NCBI GenBank assembly: GCA_015680685.1
Contig: MNCI01014663.1
Coordinates: 191,327 to 255,326 of the forward strand
Reading direction: 5' to 3'
Length of the DNA: 64,000 nucleotides
Source of the DNA: Gnetum montanum
Taxonomy: Eukaryota; Streptophyta; Gnetopsida; Gnetales; Gnetaceae
Below, piece after piece: positions 34,876-46,890 of this stretch. A program made the translations under genes and the position numbers. A model generated the notes under the pieces. That model saw nothing but the letters and a program-made list of their open reading frames with translations. It was not told where the DNA came from and searched no databases. Position 1 is the stretch's first letter, and each line of letters opens with the position of its first letter.

Positions 34876-37550
34876 GAATTGTAGAAGAGCCTCCTCCAAT
34901 TCAAGTTGATGAAGAGGTAGACGAGGAAGCTTCTAGGGATAAATAAGTTTGTTTAGCATTATATATTTTTTGTATTCATTATCTACATCATTTTTATTTG
35001 ACATAAATATTTTTGTAAAAAGTCAATTATGTTTGTGTTGGTATATTTTGGCCATATTATGGAGTAGGAATATGAAAAGTATTACAAGTTTTAAAAAAAA
35101 ATTGTATGAAGATATACACCTGAAGATCATGATTAACCTTACCTATTTCAATTTTAGGCACATACTTGTTTAGTGCTGCTATTTATCAACATTCTCCTTA
35201 CCTAAGGTTGAATTCACTATCCAAAACAAACCTAATCCAAAACCATTATATTTGGCTGGACACATTTAATTCAAAAATATATATTTTGGATGAGGATGGA
35301 TAGTTTGGATATTAGCAATTTTATAATTTCAAGTCTAAGAAAAAACATCAAAGGGGTATTGCAAGAATACCATTATAGTTTTGGAAATTTTTTAAAAAAT
35401 AATTCAACAAGGACCCTAACTCAACACTACCACCCACATACTGATCACTACCATTACCACTCACATCATTACCACAATTGCATTTAGTGTGGCCTCAATG
35501 GTGTTGATGGATTGGATCATTGCAACGATGTGACAAAATCAAGAATTGAAGCCCTCATAACCTTGTTCCTCGATTCTCAATTCTCTGTTCTGCAATGATT
35601 TCCTCATCTTCCGCAAGTGCACCTCCAATGCCAAAAAATTTCCTGCCAAGAAAGAAACATACACAAATAAATGAAAGTGAATCCAACCTTTTCATTTTAC
35701 CTAAGGTTTGACAGTACTAAGGCATTATTTTTTGTTTGAGCAAGGAGATACTCCTCTTGAGATCCACCTATTCATAATTTCTCAAGACTCTGCAGTTGCT
35801 TTGTTTCTATTTCCTTTTCTTAGAGGTAAAACATGCAAGAGGAGGGTTAATGTGGATGGACGTGAGAGCTTTTGCCTACCTCATTGTTAAAAATAAATGA
35901 AATAAAGACAAGTGATGGGTGCCCTTGGAAAACTATCTAATGGACCTACAACTAAATAAGAAAGAATAAGAATCATTTCAAATGGTAGCATTGTCAATCA
36001 TTTCTCCACCAGCAAGTAAAGTTGTAAGAGGACATGGAAGCTTTGTTGTTTAGAACTACTTTAGCCACTAGTTCTTATGCTCATTTCACTGTCTCCATTA
36101 TTGAAAATCTTTGTTGAATTATTTTTTAAAAATTTCCAAAACTATGGTAGCATAGAGGATCTAGGAAAATCTTTGGTATTTGGAGATGACTAGAATAGCT
36201 TCATTATTTTAAAGTGTATTGTCTTAATATTTCAATCCTAAAATTGTCAAATTTTTGAAAGCTCTATTGAATGCAATATTTGACAACTATTAACTAGCCA
36301 AAATAAAGACTCATACTTTATCGTTTACGCAATAGTTTTTTGGTAGTATAATAAGATTGTCTTTATGAAATTGCTTGTTGAGCTCTAGAAGTTTAGACAA
36401 CTTGTAGTTATTGAATTAGAAATAGATTTATTGCAAAGTGTTTCCTTGTGTTAATTTATCTTGCTTAAATATTTGAGATTTTACTTAATTCTACTTTTCT
36501 TTTCATTCTCTTTCTAAGTCCATAGAATCTCACTATATTTCTAGTTTTCTTATGGAACTTTCTATCTAAGGGAAATTAGGAGTATATTGGAAAATTTGTG
36601 CTCAAATGTTTTTATAAAATTTTATTTTTTACAAGTAGCATGCTATAGGGACCATATAGACTAAGTGATTGAACAAAATAGGAATGTTTAACAACTTACA
36701 GTATTTGACAAAGTAAGTTGAACCTCTTTATGATAGTCAATTACAGTTTAATACACAACCCAACTATTTCAACATACGCAATAGTAAAACACATACTCAC
36801 ATTTAGTACATTTCATACCTACTTAGTTTATTTGGAGGTATTTGGACCTTGGTGTTGCCAGAGACCAGTAAGCACCTAAACCCTGTTTGAAGAACATCTT
36901 CAATCATGTGACGTTGAAGGTCATAAGACCTAGAGGTTCCCAAACATTGGCGATCCCAAATGGTCTCCAACAATTTAATGTTAGAATAAGATGTTACATT
37001 AAAAGTTATAATGTGTGTCAGTTGTATACAAGTTTATGAAAATAAAAAGTTGTAAAATTAATGTGATATGACAAATCCAATAACCACTTATTAACTTAAC
37101 ATTACCCACTAATATCAAGTCATTAATAGAAAGAGTTTAGATAAAAAGATAACATTAGTTTTTATTCACTAACCATCATTTCTTGGTAATAGTAAATAAT
37201 AGAAAGACATTAGTTAAAGAAATTCCTAATAGATGGTAGTAGATGTCTACCACCTAATGAAAAATGAGGAAAAAACTTATGCATCTAAGATTATTTTGTT
37301 CACAATAAATTTTTGAGTAGTTGAATAAGAAGGATAAGGAAAATTTTTCTTATTAGGTGAGGTTATGTTTAATTCTCCAAAGTCCAAGTTAACGAACTTG
37401 ATGTTAGAAGTAGACTCACTGCCCAAGTGTATTGAATTCATAGTAACCTTAGAATTTGTATGAGTAAGGGACTAAAGGCTTGCCCACATATTCAAGTTTA
37501 ATATTAGCTAGTTTGCCACTAAGTTAATAAGATTGGATTTCTTAATCTAG
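34876..37550. other. Diffuse AT-rich region, nothing recognised
   Basis: Right flank of the outer insertion. A short plus-strand reading ending at 34,945 gives an acidic tail (EEPPPIQVDEEVDEEASRD), which could be the end of a broken ORF. Otherwise only short ORFs without motifs are seen. By the layout of related elements, an opposite-strand gene could have stood left of the protease at 37.6 kb, but I cannot see it. Confidence 0.4.
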
Positions 37551-37559
37551 GTAAAAAAG

Positions 37560-39470
37560 CACTTGGAATTTGTTTATTCACAAAGATGACTATCTCACAA
37601 TTACAGATAGGGATGTATATCTCCTAATGTATGGGAGAAGACAGCACTCAATGTTAAGCTAGCCAATGTCATTCTAGTATACTGTTGACACTAGGAAATT
37701 CACATATAATCATGAGAATAGTTTCAAATTGCATAGCATTGCATATTATAAAAGATAATCTAATGGAACTTATAGCCTCTACTCATGTACCATTAAAAAA
37801 AACAAGATTTTTATAGTTTTTAGTGACAAATACCTAATCATGGAGACTAATATGCTTAATAATAGTCCATATGATCTTGTTATATTCTGTACCATCATCA
37901 GCATGTATCAATGAAACTAAAGCTTCTAGAGACACCATGATGATGATGTAGAGCGATAGCTAACAAATATCTTTCATCTTTAAATTAGTCTTGATATTCT
38001 TATCATGAAGTTCAAACTATCTAATCCATAGTGAGATACTTGAAGGAAAGAGAATATAGATTTTGTCCAAGTAGGGATGTTACTTGGGTCGATGATTCTC
38101 TTAGGAACATCATATAGTGTAATGTGATGTTCTTTAGAGATTTCCATGTGACCATAGAAGGACAAGTTAGTGTCTTTAGAATGGACAATGGTGGTCATCT
38201 ATTGTAAGAACTTATTGTCCATAGGTTAAGATGCTTGTGGAGTAGGTGCTATTGTAACTGGTTGTATAGGATTGGAAAAAGGTGTAATGCTGCTTGAAGA
38301 AGCAATCTCTTATTATTATTGGAAAGAAACTTTCTTTGCTATTTTGTAAGGTTGTGTTGATGCATTAATAATTTTATCTTTCTATTTAGCTAATGTGACT
38401 CATTGATCCATTGACTCCAAGTAAGGATTTTTGCATGAGATGGCAAAAAATATTGCAAGATGTTTGGGATGTAATGGATGCAAACGTATTATGGGGTTTA
38501 GCATGAGATGGGATAGAGTGCAAAGTGGATGGATGCATATGTTGAGTTGGAGTCGTATGATGGTAGTTTGTAGCATAAATAAAATAGGAAGGTGAAGAAG
38601 AATAGTTTGGTGTTCATGATATTGTAGTCTAGTCAGACCAATGCATCATATAAAATTTTTGAGGCTATAGCAATGATTTTCTAGACTATTTGTAGTTAAA
38701 CTAGTAAATAACATCAGACTCCTTGAGTGGGAACTTACAAGCCTTGTATTTAAGCTTAAAAGATAAAATTGTACCTCTAGCTTCTAAGGGATTCTAAAAT
38801 ACTTTAATTAGTTGATTATCCTAATGCATAGTGAATGGATCGCTATCCACCACTATCTTGTCATTAACAATGGGATCCTAGATGTTATTCTTCAAATTCC
38901 TATAGTTATCTATGTCATGTCAAGTAATCTTATGATAGTAGCAGTAATTACGGTATTCATACTAGTGAGGCACCTTAGGGTCACCTTCTTATGTTTGAGA
39001 AGCATCCATAACTACCAACTAAATGAAATAGTAGCATGTTCTTGCTTGATTAGAGACTTGCTTCTTCTTAAGGTGGGCATCCCTAAGAAGATTGTTTAGA
39101 AATAGAGAGTAACTCATAGGTAGCTTAGTGTATTGATCTTTATTCTTTTAAGTCATGCATTACTAAGTGGAAGATGTAGTAGTTGAGAAAGCATTATTTT
39201 GTCCCTTATAAAAAGAAGAAATACCTGTAGAAGTTGATGATCCATTCTCTTATTTGGAAACCTTCTTAGCATTGTTACATATTGACATGAATTCCTAGTC
39301 ATTGCATTGAATGACTACTTCAATCTGTATGATGACTAGGAAAGCATCATTCAAAGAGTGAGGCTTAGAATAAGCCATCCTCTTCTGAATGTAGTCAATT
39401 ACTATAGCTTCAAAGATGTCTTGCAGATGGCATTCCTCCAAATGACAAGATAGTTTCATTGATGCTACTA
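37560..39470 (-). pseudogene. gag: Ty3/gypsy gag C-terminus and protease remnant
   Basis: On the minus strand, about 39,470-39,250 resembles the end of the gag capsid domain. Near 38,960-38,850 a YCYYHKITWHD...N(Y)RNLK pattern matches the CDYHQLCGHTTDYC zinc-knuckle-like motif of the gag at 48.8-51.6 kb. Near 37,720-37,570 the words WLA..., VLSSPIH and EIYIPI match the protease end of that element (WLAQLKAVSSPIHQEIHLPY). A 72-residue open stretch lies at 37,980-38,198. Order and strand give a decayed gag-protease of a Tat-like element transcribed leftward. Confidence 0.55.
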
Positions 39471-39499
39471 TCCATTGAGAAATGAATTTTTAGTGCCTG

Positions 39500-40106
39500 A
39501 AAAATTTGATTGATTGAAAAATCAAAAATTCCAAGTGGAACAATTTTAATCCTGGATCCCAAGGATCCCCGAGAAAGAGAATCCAAGGTACCCTAGATAG
39601 TCTTGTCAATCATCTAGGGACTTATGAAATGTTAACAAGGGTAAATAAATTTTAAAAATAATGCAGATCTTATCTAAAAATGAATGCACAAAATAAAATC
39701 GTGATAACTTACATAACAAATGAACTGTAAACTTTATTACAATAAAAAAATATAAAAAATAAAGAGTTCAAAATGGGTACAAATGGTGTGCCTAAATGCA
39801 TAGGAAGTTGCATGAATGAAACTTGAAGCCTATTGAAGCTGGTAGGTTATGTTTTACGATCAGCCTAACGATCCAGGTACTTCCTAGCTTAGATTGCGAA
39901 AACTCTTTGCTAGTTCTTAGCTAGGATTGGTAGCATTGGTCATCAAGGAGGTAAATGAGGTATTTGAATTTTTGAAATTTTGGAACTATGTTGGGAGTCT
40001 TACAAAATGCCAAAGTTTTTTAGGTGCTCAAGGTTGCAAAAGGTTATGATTAGTGAAGGTTACAATGCCAAAAAGTTGCAACATGGATTTCCTTAGTGGT
40101 GTTTCA
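39500..40106 (-). repeat. Degenerate LTR (start at 40,106, minus strand)
   Basis: The minus strand starts TGAAACACC at 40,106, as at 42,197 and 62,913 (TGAAACACC). Only the start is well supported. About 600 bases separate it from the gag remnant, far shorter than the 1.6-1.7 kb of the relatives, and no clear TATA box or end is visible. The left border is a guess. Confidence 0.5.
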
Positions 40107-40603
40107 TTGGTCCTTCTTTGTTGATGTTTGGAGAATTGACCTAAGAGACATTAACAAATAATACAAAACACCATTGATAGTCCATCACCAGTGTTTCCTC
40201 TCTGTGCTTGATTCCATAGTGTTGAACCATGCTGAACAGTGCTTGTAATGATGAGATAAGGTTATGACGAGGTGATATAGGTTGAAGGCTATATTTGATC
40301 ACAAGGGTGTAGTCACAATATAAACAATGAGTTCCAAATGTTGACATCACAATTATGGTTATGACAATGATATTTTGGTTAATCAATGTAATCTCTATGT
40401 TTTGTACTTCAAAGTGTTGATCACTTAGTAACGTTTTTGAGGAATTAACACCTCGTTCCAATGTTCTTTGGCTATTAGGATTCTCCATTTGTGTGTTTGG
40501 ACCCATTGGTTTGTCTTTTGGTCTTCATCAATCTTTCAGCTTCTTGGTAGTTATCTTTCCCAATTTTTTTCAAGGTGAAACCTTCATTGGATTTCATTGG
40601 TAA
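40107..40603 (-). other. 3' internal end of a Tat-like element, with polypurine tract
   Basis: Directly upstream (minus strand) of the LTR start at 40,106 lie an AAAGAAGGACCAA tract and a stretch with TTTGTTAATGTCTCTTAGG. They align with the last 60 bases before the 3' LTR of the element ending at 62,912 (TTTGTCGACGTCCATCGAG, then AAAGAGGGGCCAA). The rest shows no coding sense. The old Tat element has inserted at 40,603/40,604. Confidence 0.55.
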
Positions 40604-42197
40604 TGTACTAACCTAAATCATCGGTGTAAGGCTGGAAGGGAAAAAATAGATGCTGAAAGATCGTCGAGCAGACACAGCTGACCCTACCTTTGCCCAAGGG
40701 TAAGCTGGAAAAGAAAATGAAGGTAGAGTGTCCTGGATGCTCTACACGCAAATCAACTAATGACTTTCCCAAGCATAAACTATTGCCTTCGTTGGGGTTA
40801 TCATAACTAATGTTTGAAATGTAGATAGTGCGTACGAAATGTAAACAAAAATGTATGCAGAATTGGTATTGTAAACAAAACATAAATTGAACGTAAAATA
40901 GAGAAAACAATATAATGGCTGGCAAAATTAATTGTATTGTATTTCTTAGAAAAGATTTGCACCGGTCAAAGCGTAGTTGCACATGTAGATGGCAAGTCAA
41001 GTGCCAAGCCCCGGGGTGATGTGATGTGTTTTAGAAGTGCTTGGATGCTAGGAGTCAAGTGTGCTCGAGTGCCCAAGGATTGCTGGTCTGAGTTTCCTAA
41101 GTTGTCTACCTTAAAAATTTCCAACCACGTTTATGTGAATTGACAGGTATTTATAGGGTTTGGCCAGACTCGGGTGTGGAATTCATGAATGGAATCAACG
41201 GCTGAGAATTAAGAGGAAAACGGATCAAGTGACACGTGTATGATGGACAGCTACATGTGAGTTGGACGTGTGTCGGCAAGCTACGTTTTTGACTAGGTGC
41301 AATGTATCTTACAGCGTGCGTCAGCTTACTCAAGCTAGCTTATGCTCATGGAAGCACATACAATTTAGAGCATAAGAGCTTGACAAACCAACAAATGATG
41401 AACATTTACAATGAAATGATAATGTACAACAAGAGAAATTAACTCTGGCTTGCTTGAAAATTCTCAATCTCTGAATTGACTACTGTAGGATGTTGATCGA
41501 GGTGGCTTTGTGGCTATTTGAGGCATCTAGGACTTCCAGCGTGAGTTGATTTTGCTATGGATGACCTCAGCGTGAGTGAGCTAGAATGATGTATTTTCCA
41601 TCAAATTTTGATTTTTGAAGCCTAGTTCTTAAGTGCAACTATTGTTGATTGTGTGGTTGACCCTAGGAATGATCTAAAAATCAAAAATTGAACTTGATGT
41701 ACCTTGTTCTGTATCACTTTTGGCAGCTCATGTTGGACTCATGCTGGCAGCGTGAGTGCAGCGTGACCACAGCGTGAACTACAGAAACCTACAATTTTGA
41801 ACCTGATGGAGGCTAGAACGTTGGAAATCAGATCTTTTTCGACTTAGTTTTTAGCTTTCAAAGTTTCTCACACTGCACTCACGCTGCCAACATGACCTCA
41901 ACGTGAGTGATAGTGTGAGTGAGGAAATTTACATCTTTTGATGCCAAAATTTGAATCTTTGAATGCTGAAGCTTGGAGTTGACATCAATGGCCCTTGAGG
42001 ATGGCTTGCACATTCAGATTTGGCCATCTTTGACTTGATTTTGAAGTTGTTAGAGTTACTCATGCTGAGGGAAAGCTAGCTTAACAGTGTGAGCAAGCTA
42101 GACTTGAGTTCCATGCCTTAGTCAAATTTTGCCTCTTGAAAGCTCGAAAGGGCTTGAGTCGTTTTCAAAGTGCTAGGCCGATATTAGTGGTGTTTCA
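40604..42197 (-). repeat. 3' LTR of the minus-strand Tat element
   Basis: 1,594 bases. On the minus strand it runs from TGAAACACC (42,197) to GTACA (40,604), with a TATAAATA box at 41,148-41,155. Its end (CTTCCAGCC...ACCGATG...GTACA) resembles the 5' LTR end near 47,620-47,652 (CTTCCAGCC...ACCGACG...CTACA). Its U3 (about 41,535-42,090) has many copies of CAGCGTGAGT in either orientation. The ORF at 40,608-41,000 lies in the LTR and is not a gene. Confidence 0.75.
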
Positions 42198-43435
42198 TTA
42201 GCCCTTATTTATTGATGTCTGGAGGAATCCACCCGAGAGGCATCGACAAAGAAGTGCAAAACATTGTGAACAACCAAGTACCAAACATTAACCATCAGCC
42301 CTTGGCTAGACGTCATTGCACCATGTTCAAAAGTACATGGGATTGGGGGAATGTAGTTCAAGATGCAAGGGGATTGATTGTAACTAGGAAAATCAAGAGT
42401 TGATCAAGAGATATGATTACTATTGGAATTGTGAGATAGGAATGCTCTCATGTGAACAAGCAATACCATTGGTCTTTGTCAATAGCCGGTTTTCAGCAAA
42501 CTTGGAGCCAAGACATAGGAGGTGCGTTCTTTGAGAAATGGAACTCTTATAGAGTGTTTATGAGGCCCGTTGTAAACATCCAAAACCACACAATGATGCG
42601 CAACATGATCTCTTTGAGACACGAGTGTAACTATTTTCCAAGACAATTGCCTTCTCACCTGGGGCTTGTATGAGAATAGTCAATAGTCTTTGGTTTATAA
42701 CGTTAATGGGGTCATGAAGACCTTTTCCATGCATTTTGCTCTTTGACATTTTTATTCTTTTTCTTTTTCTTTGTTTCTTCTTTTCTTTTTGTTTTTGTTT
42801 TACTTTTGATGCTTTCTTTTCTTGTTCTTTTTGGTCTTTTTGAAAGAGCTTGCTTTTAGTGCTATGCTCGTGCTCGAGTGCTTGCATTTTGCATCATCTA
42901 CCATGTACTGTGTTTTGGGTTGCATCTGCTTAGAGGATCATAGTGTGCAACAATGTATCAAGAGCTTTGGGGGAGTAGAATGTATCCAGGGGGTATAATT
43001 AAATAGGACAAAGGGAACATGATGGGGAAAAGGAAATGTATTAGGATTAGGGAATGTACTTATGAACAGATTGATTAACCCAGTTGCAGGTGTTAGGAAG
43101 AATGTGATACCTTGTTATCATGATGAAGTGCATCTATGCACGAACGCCTCAGGCATGTCATCCTGCAAACACAACTCCAAGAAGACAAGAAAACCACAAA
43201 CAAAACAGTTAACTAAGCACTTTAAACTTTGAGAACAGCCAAGGAGGTGGAGCCACCATGTGCAATTTCAAAGCAGACAGAATCACGAACAACATCAGCT
43301 TGATCAAGACCCATGAGATGGATTATGTAGCAAGTTTTTTTTGGAATAGGTGCAACCAATTGCAAGAACACATATTTTCAAGTTTTTCTTACTCGTCAAT
43401 GATGTCACCAGTTTATAGTTTTAGCGAACTGTTGC
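42198..43435 (-). other. 3' untranslated region of the minus-strand Tat element
   Basis: No coding motif. Just inside the LTR is a worn polypurine tract (AATAAGGGCTAA on the minus strand). A T/C-rich run at 42,720-42,860 explains the Lys-rich minus-strand ORF there, which I treat as low complexity. Confidence 0.55.
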
Positions 43436-43439
43436 AGGT

Positions 43440-43735
43440 TAGTTTCACATCATAACCCTTTGGATGACGCCAATTTAGCGTCGTGGCAGACAGTGCGTTG
43501 CTAGTTTATAGTCATAGCGGACTGTGAAGAGGCAAACTAGTTTATAGTCTTAGTGAACTCTGGATGCTAGTTTCACGTCATGGCAAATAGATGTGGTAGT
43601 TTAGTGTCATACTAGACAGAGCTCTATGGTGTCATTTTATTGTCATGACTCCAGGACATTCTGTGGTGCCAGTTTCAAGTCATAGCGCCAAGACCATTCT
43701 GTGGTATCAGTTTTAAGTCATGATGCCAGGACATT
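43440..43735 (-). repeat. Post-integrase short repeat array
   Basis: Seven to eight degenerate units of roughly 30-45 bases. On the minus strand they carry a core like ATGACTTGAAACTGGCACC. The same kind of array follows integrase in the younger element (61,605-61,905) and flanks its opposite-strand gene. Confidence 0.65.
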
Positions 43736-43751
43736 ACATACCTTAGTTTGA

Positions 43752-44900
43752 TCAGAAATAGTACCGTTTTAGGTACAGATGATTTGTGGGATTAGCAAGC
43801 TTGTTCCCGTCCATGTCAGCATGTCTGTTATTGTATGCCTTGGTGACTAAGTAAGGCCCTTCCTAGTTGGCTGAGAATTTTTTTGCATGTTCACGAATGG
43901 CCTTAAGGACTAAGTCTCCTTCTTTAATCGGGCATTTATGCATATCATGTTTGTGTCATTGCCATTGTTGTTTCTGGTACCACTCGATCTGATCAAGCGT
44001 TCGCACACGTTTCTCTTCCACCAAGTCAAGGTCAGCAATGTGCAGTTCATTATTTTGACTTTCATTGAGGAGGCCCAAGAGAGTTATCCGCAACAAGGGA
44101 ACTTGTAACTCCAAAGGTAAAATAGCTTTAGATCCGTAAATGAGACTATATGGAGTTTTTCCTATAGACGTTTGATGTGTCGTTCTGTATGCCCACAATG
44201 TGTAGACTAATTGTTCATGCCATCATTTCTTGCTCTAATTTAGCATCTTTTTGAGCACCATGATGATAGTTTTGTTTGTAGCCTTTGCTTGACCATTGCT
44301 CTGTGGGTAGTAAGGTGATGAGAATGCATGTTTAATACCTAGGCTTCACAGAATCTTTTAGTATCTACACTACTAAATTGTGGCCCATTATCAGTAACGA
44401 TGGTCATCAGAATACCAAAATGGGTTACAATATTTTCTATTATGAAAGTGTAGATATGTTTTGAAGTGGTCTTCCTAAGGGGGATAACTTCTACCCATTT
44501 TGTGAAGTATTCAGTTGCTGTGATAATGAAGCTATGTCCTATAGAGGATGCTGGTGTTATTGGTTCAATTAAGTCTAATCCCCATTTTTGGAATGGCCAT
44601 GTGATTTGAGTTGTATGCAATTCGTTAGGTGGCACATGTACTAGATTACCATGCCTTTGGAAAATGTCACATGTTCTGACCTTAGAGATGCAATCGTACT
44701 CCATGTGTGGCTAGTAGTAGCCTAAGCGTCTAATCTTTGTTTGCATTGTTTTGGGTGCTATGTGCCCTCCACAAAGTCCTTCGTGGACTTGTTCTACAAT
44801 CATTTGACCGTCAATGCAACTAACACACATCACCAAGATGCCTTCATAGGTTTTGCAACACAATGTGTCCCCTATTAACGCATATTCTCGAGAGCGTTTT
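43752..44900 (-). pseudogene. pol: Integrase of the minus-strand Tat element
   Basis: The zinc-binding part has HEGLCGGH and CDIFQRHGN: the HHCC pattern has lost its last cysteine, since CxxC reads CDIF. The core has WGLDLIEPITP (first Asp), TDNGPQFSS (second Asp) and a region lost around a frameshift between 44,339 and 44,198. The core end reads MWAYRTTHQTSIGKTPYSLIYGS. The C-terminal part KEGDLVLKAIREHAKKFSAN runs to a stop at 43,752. No chromodomain. It is closely similar to the integrase at 60,459-61,604. Confidence 0.85.
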
Positions 44901-45921
44901 CGCACGGCATCTTTTTGAGCATTCGTTAAATGTTGTGGAGGTTTTCCTCGTAGAAGGTACTCTTTTATGTTATCGTACCATTCTATAGCATGTGTTGTGC
45001 TAATGGATTCTATAGGCATTTTGTCAAGAGTATTAATTATTGGTTCGGAACAACTTGTTATAGAGCTAGGCAACGCATGGAACATTTCGGGTGTCATGTT
45101 TAAGGCTAGTGTGGCAAGTGCATCGAAAATAGTGTTTTCACTCCTAGGGACATGTTGTATATCCACTTCTACTAGTCATCTCAGCAAATTTTTGGTCAAA
45201 TCATAATAAGGTTGCAAATGGAGAGCTTTGCATGTGTAAATCTCTATGACTTGATTAATGACTAACTATGAATCACCTCGAACTACAAGACATGTGATTC
45301 CTAAAGTCAATGTTGCTTGAAGACCTCTGAGAAGACCTTCATATTCCACCACGTTGTTGGTACAAGGAAAGGTCAATTTGAAGGTGAAGGATTGGATTTC
45401 TCCAAAGGGGTATGTTAAAACAGCTACAGCACTTCCTCCCCGAGAAGTCGAGGCTCCATCAAAATAGAGGATTGCCTCATAGTTGTCAAGTATGATGTCT
45501 ATACTATTGACATTCTCATCGAGGAATTTAGGGTTAATTATTGCTTGAGCATGCGTTGGCGAGATGGTTAATTACGTGACTATTGCTTAACCTTTTGTGA
45601 AAGATTGAGCAACATAGTGTAGGTCAAACTCTATGATCATCGCTTTCCACCTAGCTATCCTACTTGACTCATAGATGTTATTAGTGATGGCACGGAGTAC
45701 ATTATCCTTGCAAATGATGTAAACTTGATTGCAGAAGAGACAATGCTTCCATTTATTCAAGGAGAAAATGAGGGCAAGGCATGATTTCTCTACGTCATTG
45801 TATCGTTGTCCATAGGCAATTAAAGCGTGGCTTAGGTAATATACAATGATCTCAACTCCATCTTAACATTTTTGAAAAAGCATTGATGCAATGGAAGAAT
45901 CGAAAGTTGCAAGGTAGATGT
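44901..45921 (-). pseudogene. pol: RNase H pair of the minus-strand Tat element, cut by insertion
   Basis: From the insertion point the minus strand reads NIYLATFDSSIASML, the gypsy-type RNase H, with YLSHALIAY and the end YESSRIARWKA. The second, archaeal-type RNase H follows, with LYFDGAST, FPCTNNVVEYEGLL, VVRGDS and IFDALATLAL: Asp, Glu, Asp and Asp are all present. Dual RNase H is the hallmark of the Tat lineage. Several stops. The 45,946-46,131 ORF to its right belongs to the invading LTR. Confidence 0.85.
45917..45921. repeat. Probable left target-site duplication GATGT
   Basis: The five bases before the LTR start TGAAACATCC. They belong to the interrupted RNase H codons of the older element. 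The matching right copy should stand after the 3' LTR, about 640 bases beyond the window end, so it cannot be checked here. Confidence 0.5.
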
Positions 45922-46197
45922 TGAAACATCCTAAAAAATGCAGGGTCATCCTTGCTTCACTAGGCTCTTGCAGTCTACACAGCACAATGGCAGTTCATCG
46001 GGAGAAGAACATTCTGAGTCCAGGTCGGCTAGTTCGGCAAATTTTCTACTTTGAGCATGGACAAGTCCTGTACCATCCTGCCTGCCCACCAAAGTAGCCT
46101 CAACAGCCGATAGCCTACTCAGAAACAGCATGCAGAATCAACAGTAGCATCCTGGATGCACAAGAAACAATTCGGCAAGTTTTCTAAGTTACGAAGC

Positions 46198-46625
46198 CTG
46201 CTACGCTATGTAGCGTAGCAAGCTTTAGAAGATGATGGTAGAACGAAGTGCTACACTATGCAATGTCACATAGTGTAGCATGGCAACAACTTCACTACCC
46301 ACTCCCCTCGCCCAATTTCGAGTTCTGTAGTAATGTCCCTTTCCTTTAGGAAGCTGTGGACCATGTCTGCTACTACGCTACGCTAAGCTACATGGCACAG
46401 CAAGGCGTAGCAATCTTGCGGAAGAGACAGAAGGTAGTTCAAAAGGCGAAGTCAACAAATTTCGCAAGACTTGCATCGTAGGAGAATGGTTTGCAAATCA
46501 GCAAAGCTCTCGCGACTAAGGCAAGTTGCTACGCTATGCTACACTACATAGTGTAGCATAACGTAGCAAGCATGTGACATATAGCAAGACGCACAACAAA
46601 GTGCTAGCTACGCCAAGCGGGGTAC
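46198..46625 (+). promoter_or_regulatory. U3 array of GCTACGCTA / TAGCGTAGC motifs
   Basis: A perfect 20-base palindrome GCTACGCTATGTAGCGTAGC stands at 46,200-46,219. More copies of GCTACGCTA, TAGTGTAGC and GCGTAGCAA follow near 46,230, 46,262, 46,374, 46,405, 46,528 and 46,553. The 3' LTR has the same array (63,190-63,560) in a more decayed state. Position upstream of the TATA box suggests an enhancer-like element. Confidence 0.6.
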
Positions 46626-46881
46626 GTCACAAAGCACAGCAAGGCAAAGAGGTGGTTGCGCGACATCAATGCACTCCACCTAATCAGACCGTTGGCACAC
46701 ATCCCCAAACACTGACAACGCGATTACGATGTGGTAGGATCACAGTTATTGCATAGCAGGTTTGCATCACAACAGTCTTGTAGGCCCAACGGTCATAGAT
46801 GACTCGAGTGGGGCCAGTAAGACAAAGCAAGCTTGTGGCACGTAGCATTCAAAACCATCCATTGCCGCTTACCTTTAGCCC

Positions 46882-46890
46882 TATAAATAT
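46882..46890 (+). promoter_or_regulatory. TATA box of the 5' LTR
   Basis: TATAAATAT within CCCTATAAATAT. The same box in the 3' LTR is at 63,870-63,878. Transcription of the element would start some 25-35 bases downstream. Confidence 0.75.

Larger units (their letters stand above)
40604..45921 (-). mobile_element. 3' half of a minus-strand Tat-type element
   Basis: From right to left: RNase H, second (archaeal-type) RNase H, integrase, a short repeat array, spacer, worn polypurine tract and 3' LTR. The 5' part is not in the window because the younger Tat element has inserted at 45,921/45,922, inside the RNase H coding region. The remainder should continue beyond 64,000. It is a close relative of the invading element in protein sequence and in the LTR start and end, but its LTR body is different. 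Confidence 0.85.

Noticed and set aside
34876-37550. Host gene with small exons
   Set aside because: Only short ORFs, no convincing splice-phase chain, no recognisable domain. The acidic tail ending at 34,945 is too short to support a gene.
40608-41000. 130-residue minus-strand ORF
   Set aside because: Entirely within the LTR (R/U5 part). Not conserved in the other LTR.
42558-42887. Lys-rich 109-residue minus-strand ORF
   Set aside because: Produced by a T/C-rich low-complexity run in the 3' untranslated region of the old Tat element. No counterpart in the younger relative.
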